DNA of 64,000 nt from Paenibacillus thiaminolyticus (GTDB lineage Bacteria > Bacillota > Bacilli > Paenibacillales > Paenibacillaceae). The notes beneath the pieces were generated by a model. The model was given only the letters and a program-made list of their open reading frames with translations. It searched no databases and was not told the origin of the DNA. The DNA is taken from NCBI RefSeq assembly GCF_007066085.1, contig NZ_CP041405.1, positions 4,295,001 through 4,359,000 of the forward strand, given 5' to 3'. Numbering within the stretch: position 1 is the stretch's first letter; each line of letters starts with the position of its first letter. The position numbers and the translations under genes are program-made. Below are positions 60,254 through 64,000 of the stretch, piece by piece.

Positions 60254-60420
60254 ATGGCTGTTGAATTCGATGCAGACGGAGATGTACATAGCTGTTGAAG
60301 GCGACGCAGTGGAGCGGTAGAAGGCCTGCGGGAATCAGTCGCTAGCCGGGCAGCGGGGCAGGACGCCGGAACGATGGCGCCGCATGAAGTCGCTGCGGAC
60401 GGCAGGGACAAATGGAATAG

Positions 60421-60458
60421 AACCGTCAGGAGAGAGTCCCTCGTTCCTGGCGGTTTTG
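60421..60458 (+). terminator. Rho-independent terminator
   Basis: AACCGTCAGGA (60421-60431) pairs with TCCTGGCGGTT (60445-60455), then TTTG. It is 170 bp after the glycosylase stop. Confidence 0.75.
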
Positions 60459-60566
60459 TGCTGTATAACAAGATAAATCGGAAACTGGGAGATAATGAAT
60501 ATAAGCCTTGCTTGGTTGCGGAGATAGGGCCCTCGCCTAAAAATAAATTCATAGTCAAACAATCAC

Positions 60567-60595
60567 TTGAATGTTAGAAGGAGATCGGATATAGT
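60567..60595 (+). promoter_or_regulatory. Promoter of the cadC-cadA operon
   Basis: TTGAAT (60567-60572), 17-bp spacer, TATAGT (60590-60595). It is flanked by imperfect (TCAAACAATCACTTGA) and perfect inverted repeats typical of ArsR/SmtB operators. Confidence 0.65.
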
Positions 60596-60612
60596 ACAGA
60601 TAAGGACATATT

Positions 60613-60630
60613 CAATCATTCGTTTGATTG
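60613..60630 (+). promoter_or_regulatory. ArsR/CadC-type operator
   Basis: CAATCA, 6 nt, TGATTG is a perfect inverted repeat in a TTCAA...TTTGAA setting, like known CadC operators. It lies 18-35 bp downstream of the -10, so CadC bound here would block transcription. Confidence 0.6.
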
Positions 60631-60718
60631 TTTGAAGAGTGCTCCATTTTACTTATCCTTTTACGATTTCATGTTCTACATTAAACCTCACATAACGAAA
60701 TGGAATGGAGTGGTGACC

Positions 60719-61159
60719 TTGTTGGAAGAGAAGCGGCAGCAGGCCGATATGAATGGCTCCGGAACAAGCAAAGACGACGTGTGCGATATTGTATGCTATG
60801 ACGCGGAGAAGATTCGGCAGCTGCAAGGACGTGTGCAGGAGGAAGAGGTTCAAGGCATGGCGCAGATGTTCAAGGCGCTGTCCGATCCGACGCGGATGAA
60901 GATGGCGTGGCTGCTGGATGAGGGCGGCGAGCTGTGCGTATGCGATATGTCTATTCTGACGAAGCAGTCGATTGCGACCACGTCGCATCATTTGCGCTTG
61001 ATGAAGTCGCTGGGGATCGCGACCTCGCGCAAGGAAGGGAAGAATGTCTTCTATTCCCTGGCGGACCACCATATTCGGACCTTGATTCGCATGACATTGG
61101 AGCATATGAGGGAGGAACATTGCCATGAAGACACAGGAGCGGGAGAGAACAGACGCTGA
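60719..61159 (+). CDS. cadC: ArsR/SmtB-family metal sensor, CadC type
   Basis: A repressor of about 146 residues. Its winged helix carries [30 protein letters not shown]. The ELCVCD pair and the N-terminal DVCDIVCYD pair correspond to the four cysteines of the CadC Cd/Pb/Zn site. A C-terminal His/Cys-containing tail (EEHCHED) may form a second site. The start is uncertain: TTG at 60719 lies 8 nt after GGAG, while two GTG codons (60710, 60713) are too close to it. It represses its own operon until metal binds. Confidence 0.87.
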   Translation: MLEEKRQQADMNGSGTSKDDVCDIVCYDAEKIRQLQGRVQEEEVQGMAQMFKALSDPTRMKMAWLLDEGGELCVCDMSILTKQSIATTSHHLRLMKSLGIATSRKEGKNVFYSLADHHIRTLIRMTLEHMREEHCHEDTGAGENRR

Positions 61160-63401
61160 CGAACGCGTTGTGTACAAAGTGCAAGGGCTGTCTTGCGCCA
61201 ATTGCGCGGCCGGGCTGCAGGAGGAGATCCGCAGGCTGGAGTTCGGAGAAGATACCGTGCTCAGTTATAACAGCTCGACCTTGAAAATGCATCGGCGCGT
61301 TGATATGGATAAAGTGCGGCGTATCCTTCGTTCGGATGGGGCGCGACTGGTGGAAGCATCGCAAGCGGCCGGAGCGGCAGCCGCAGGCGCCCATGCCCAT
61401 GGCCATTCGCACGGCGACGGCTGCTGCTCCGAGGGAGCGCACAGCCATGTTCATGGGCATCACGATGAGGAAGGACACGGCCATGGCCATGATCACAGCC
61501 ATGGCAACATGAATCGGATGAAATGGTTTCTCGGCATTTCCGGCGCCTTGTACTTATCGACCTTCGTACTGGACGGCCGCCTGCCGGGCCCCGTCCTCAT
61601 TGTCATCTATCTGGCTGCGATGGCGCTTAGCGGCTATGTTACGTTTTTGAAGGGCGCCCGCAATCTGCTGCGGTTGCGCTTTACGATGGATACATTGATG
61701 ACGGTTGCGTTGACCGGAGCAGTGCTCATCGGGGAATGGAAGGAAGCGACGCTGGTCGCAATTCTCTTCGGGCTGAATGAGATGCTGGAAGGCTACGGTA
61801 TGGAACGGGCCCGCCGTTCGATGGAGACCCTGCTTGCCGTCGCTCCGAAGGAAGCAACCGTCATCCGGAATGAGCAGACGGTGTCGATTCCGATCGAGCA
61901 GTTGGTCGTTGGCGATGTTGTTCTCGTCCGTCCGGGCGAGAAGATTCCGTCCGACGGGACGGTCATGGAAGGGCGGAGCGCCGTCGACGAAGCGGCGATT
62001 ACGGGCGAATCGCTTCCCGTCGCGAAGGAAGTTCAGGATACCGTATTCGGCGGCAGCGTGAATACGGACGGGGTCCTGAAGGTGCGGATCGACAAGGCGT
62101 ATGAGGATTCGTCGCTCGCCAAGATTTTGCACCTCGTGCAGGAGGCGCAGGACACGAAGACGCCGACGGAGCTGTTCATCGACCGCTTCGCCAAGGTATA
62201 TACGCCGATTATTATGGCTGTCGCGGCGCTTGTCATCGTTATCCCGCCTCTCTTCTTCGACGGGGATTGGTATAAATGGCTGTATCAAGGCTTGGCGGTG
62301 CTGATTGTCGGTTGTCCGTGCGCCCTGGTGCTGTCGTCGCCAATCGCCATTGTGAGCGGCATTACCCGGAACGCCCGCAACGGGATTCTCGTCAAAGGCG
62401 GCGTTCATCTGGAGCAGCTTGGCAAGATCGAAGCGCTGGCCTTCGACAAGACCGGTACGCTGACCAAAGGCGAACCGGCCGTGCACGAGGAGGCCGTCTA
62501 CGATGCGGGCCGCTTCTACCGGATTGCCGGCGCGGTCGAGCAGGCTTCGCTTCACCCATTGGCGAAGGCGATTATACGCCATCTGGAAGTGAAGCGGGAG
62601 ACGGCGTTCGATGAGCCGTCGGAGAGCGAGACTGTGCCCGGGGAAGGCATCCGGGCGGTCGTCGGAGGTTCCGTGTATTGGGTAGGCAGCGAGCGCGTGC
62701 TGGACATCGTCCAGGCGAGCGGAGCAGCCGCCGAGCGCATCCGGCAGGCCCGGGACGAAGCGGAACGCATGAAGGCGAAGGGCTTGACCCTGGTCGCCGT
62801 CGTCTCCGAGCAGGATGGAGAGCCGCTTGGCCTGTTCGGGCTCGCGGACGAGATTCGTCCGGAGAGCCGCGCTACCGTGGCTGCGCTGCATGAAGCCGGC
62901 GTGAAGCATACGGTGATGCTGACGGGCGACCACGCTCAATCAGCGAAGCAGGTCGCGGATGCGGTTGGCGTGACCGACTGGTTCGCGCAGCTGCTGCCGC
63001 AGCAGAAGGTCGGCAAGATTAAGGAACTGGCCGCGAAGTACAAGGTCGCCATGGTCGGCGACGGCATCAACGATGCGCCGGCGCTCGCATCCGCCCAGCT
63101 CGGCATCGCCATGGGCAAAGGGACGGACAGCGCCGTCGAGACGGCCGATATCGTGCTGATGCAGGATCACCTCGGCAAGCTGCCGAATGCGATCCGGATC
63201 TCGAAGCACGTTAACCGGATTATCCGCTGGAATATCGGCATCGCGCTCGGCTTGAAGATCGCGGCGCTGCTGCTCACCATTCCAGGGCTGCTCACGCTGT
63301 GGATCGCCATCCTCTCGGATATGGGAGCGACTATCCTCGTTACATTGTTGGGCTTGACCATCCTGCTCGGCAAAGATAAAGATGTCGGCGGCGTCAACTA
63401 A
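61125..63401 (+). CDS. cadA: Heavy-metal P1B-type ATPase (CadA/ZntA), Cd/Zn/Pb efflux
   Basis: A 758-residue efflux ATPase. An N-terminal HMA domain ([17 protein letters not shown], CxxC) is followed by an extended His/Cys-rich linker (about residues 85-128, many HGH/HDH). Eight membrane helices frame the TGES actuator loop, the metal-site [11 protein letters not shown] (CPC near 397-399), the phosphorylation motif [10 protein letters not shown] (Asp near 441), HPLAKAI and [15 protein letters not shown]. The CPC and C-terminal lysine-containing helix fit the Cd/Zn/Pb subgroup. It overlaps cadC by 35 bp and is the second gene of the operon. Confidence 0.95.
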   Translation: MKTQERERTDADERVVYKVQGLSCANCAAGLQEEIRRLEFGEDTVLSYNSSTLKMHRRVDMDKVRRILRSDGARLVEASQAAGAAAAGAHAHGHSHGDGCCSEGAHSHVHGHHDEEGHGHGHDHSHGNMNRMKWFLGISGALYLSTFVLDGRLPGPVLIVIYLAAMALSGYVTFLKGARNLLRLRFTMDTLMTVALTGAVLIGEWKEATLVAILFGLNEMLEGYGMERARRSMETLLAVAPKEATVIRNEQTVSIPIEQLVVGDVVLVRPGEKIPSDGTVMEGRSAVDEAAITGESLPVAKEVQDTVFGGSVNTDGVLKVRIDKAYEDSSLAKILHLVQEAQDTKTPTELFIDRFAKVYTPIIMAVAALVIVIPPLFFDGDWYKWLYQGLAVLIVGCPCALVLSSPIAIVSGITRNARNGILVKGGVHLEQLGKIEALAFDKTGTLTKGEPAVHEEAVYDAGRFYRIAGAVEQASLHPLAKAIIRHLEVKRETAFDEPSESETVPGEGIRAVVGGSVYWVGSERVLDIVQASGAAAERIRQARDEAERMKAKGLTLVAVVSEQDGEPLGLFGLADEIRPESRATVAALHEAGVKHTVMLTGDHAQSAKQVADAVGVTDWFAQLLPQQKVGKIKELAAKYKVAMVGDGINDAPALASAQLGIAMGKGTDSAVETADIVLMQDHLGKLPNAIRISKHVNRIIRWNIGIALGLKIAALLLTIPGLLTLWIAILSDMGATILVTLLGLTILLGKDKDVGGVN

Positions 63402-63431
63402 ATCCGAACTTGCCATAACGCAATATTCAGG

Positions 63432-63477
63432 CCTTCCCTTGACGTCTCGGAAGAGACGCGAGGGGAGGTCTTTTTTT
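63432..63477 (+). terminator. Rho-independent terminator
   Basis: CCTTCCCTTGACGTCTC pairs with GAGACGCGAGGGGAGG (two mismatches) and runs into seven T. It ends the cad operon. Confidence 0.93.
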
Positions 63478-63634
63478 GCCGTTCGGGCGCAGTTGGCAGG
63501 AATGGCGGAGGATATAAGGGGAAGAAAGGGCAGCGGGTGGGCGCCGGAACAAGAAGCTGGAGGCCGGATCGTGTAAATGGGGACAACTATGGAAATAACT
63601 TTACAGAATGTATGAAGTAAGGAGTGGGTTTGTA

Positions 63635-64000
63635 ATGACGACAGTCGAACAAGGCGATCGCTCCAACCGCCGCAGGACCCGGGAATCGGTCTGGAGGGCA
63701 GGCCTCCGTTCGCTGCGGGGTCACGGTCAGGGCATCGGGCGGATTGCCCGTCTGCCTTGGGCAGCCGTACTGCTTGCCGGCGTCCTGCTGCTTGCTGCCG
63801 GCTGCGAGAAGAGCGAGCCGGTGACCGGAGAGGCCGCATTCCATGCCGGCGAGCCGCTGGCGGAGGAGCGGGCACATGATGCGCCCTGGATCGCCACGAA
63901 AAATATGGTCCGCATTAATACGAACGATCCGGTGAAGGCCGCCGTCTACGTGTCGCGTACGGTATGGCCTGCCGAAACGGATAATCAGCGGCCGAACGCC
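63635..64000 (+). CDS. Lipoprotein, N-terminal part (cut by window edge)
   Basis: The frame is open from an ATG at 63635 (AAGGAG 10 nt upstream) to the right edge, 122 codons. An unusually long basic N-region (about 40 residues, many Arg) precedes a hydrophobic core ending in LAAGC (Cys57). The mature part reads KNMVRINTNDPVKAAVYVSRTVWPA. That pattern recalls Paenibacillus lipoproteins with cell-wall-binding-repeat (CWB2-like) domains, but too little is present to be sure. Confidence 0.65.
   Translation, partial: MTTVEQGDRSNRRRTRESVWRAGLRSLRGHGQGIGRIARLPWAAVLLAGVLLLAAGCEKSEPVTGEAAFHAGEPLAEERAHDAPWIATKNMVRINTNDPVKAAVYVSRTVWPAETDNQRPNA

Noticed and set aside
60374-60577. Small plus-strand gene of 67 codons upstream of cadC
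   Set aside because: It reads through a clear terminator hairpin (60421-60458) and the -35 of the cad promoter, and has no ribosome-binding site.

Overview
The window looks like a chromosomal segment of a spore-forming, respiring Gram-positive rod of the Paenibacillaceae, most likely Paenibacillus. Supporting signs are strong AGGAGG ribosome-binding sites, frequent TTG/GTG starts, many sporulation and germination genes (Tlp, YheC/YheD, Spo0M, YhcN/YlaJ, two ger operons), a Bacillus-type caa3 oxidase cluster (ctaC-D-E-F-G), CUT1 sugar transporters preceded by catabolite-response (cre) sites, and a fairly GC-rich, non-clostridial codon use. No rRNA, tRNA, CRISPR array, prophage or intact insertion sequence was seen.

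Layout. 1-4.5 kb: a YesM-like sensor kinase (cut by the left edge) divergent from a carbohydrate ABC transporter (two permeases, then a binding lipoprotein with its own cre and a tandem-repeat leader). 4.6-6.7 kb: an AT-rich orphan gene, repeat arrays and a frameshifted relic of an OmpR-type response regulator. 6.7-20.8 kb: mostly single genes: an amino-acid/dicarboxylate symporter, spore coat-associated YheC/YheD, a VanY-type carboxypeptidase lipoprotein, Tlp, a small alarmone synthetase, a zinc-ribbon protein, a TrmB-type regulator, MscL, a lipid kinase, Spo0M, an MFS transporter and a YhcN/YlaJ lipoprotein. 20.9-26.8 kb: the cytochrome caa3 oxidase operon with upstream cre and ResD-like sites. 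26.9-31.3 kb: a YtrA-type GntR regulator with two ABC ATPases and two membrane partners, behind a promoter carrying a near-perfect inverted-repeat operator. 31.5-33.3 kb: a DMT transporter, an orphan perfect Fur box and a small exporter gene broken by an in-frame stop. 33.6-35.8 kb: a secreted CpdB-like nucleotidase.

35.9-52.7 kb is a symmetrical block: a germinant-receptor operon on the minus strand (gerB-gerA-gerC), a maltodextrin utilisation cluster on the plus strand (cyclomaltodextrinase, MdxE-F-G transporter, lipoprotein alpha-amylase, LacI/MalR regulator), then a second germinant-receptor operon on the plus strand (gerA-gerB-gerC). The cluster would let the cell cut extracellular starch with the surface amylase, import maltodextrins with MdxEFG plus an unlinked ATPase, and degrade them inside with the GH13 enzyme. 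52.9-57.5 kb: a SWIM-zinc-finger/SNF2-helicase pair. 57.5-60.3 kb: repeat-rich DNA around an SRAP abasic-site protein and an alkyladenine DNA glycosylase. 60.6-63.4 kb: a CadC-CadA heavy-metal sensor/efflux operon. The right edge cuts a lipoprotein gene.

The most unusual signals are non-coding. (i) Two short leader-like RNAs upstream of the maltodextrin enzyme and transporter genes share a core (GGCAATGC, a hairpin whose stem covaries, CAACC) and end in terminator-like structures. (ii) A family of degenerate palindromic repeats with a period of about 50 bp occurs at two loci 52 kb apart, each time preceded by a 15-16 bp tandem repeat. (iii) A GntR operator, a Fur box and cre sites give testable regulatory assignments.
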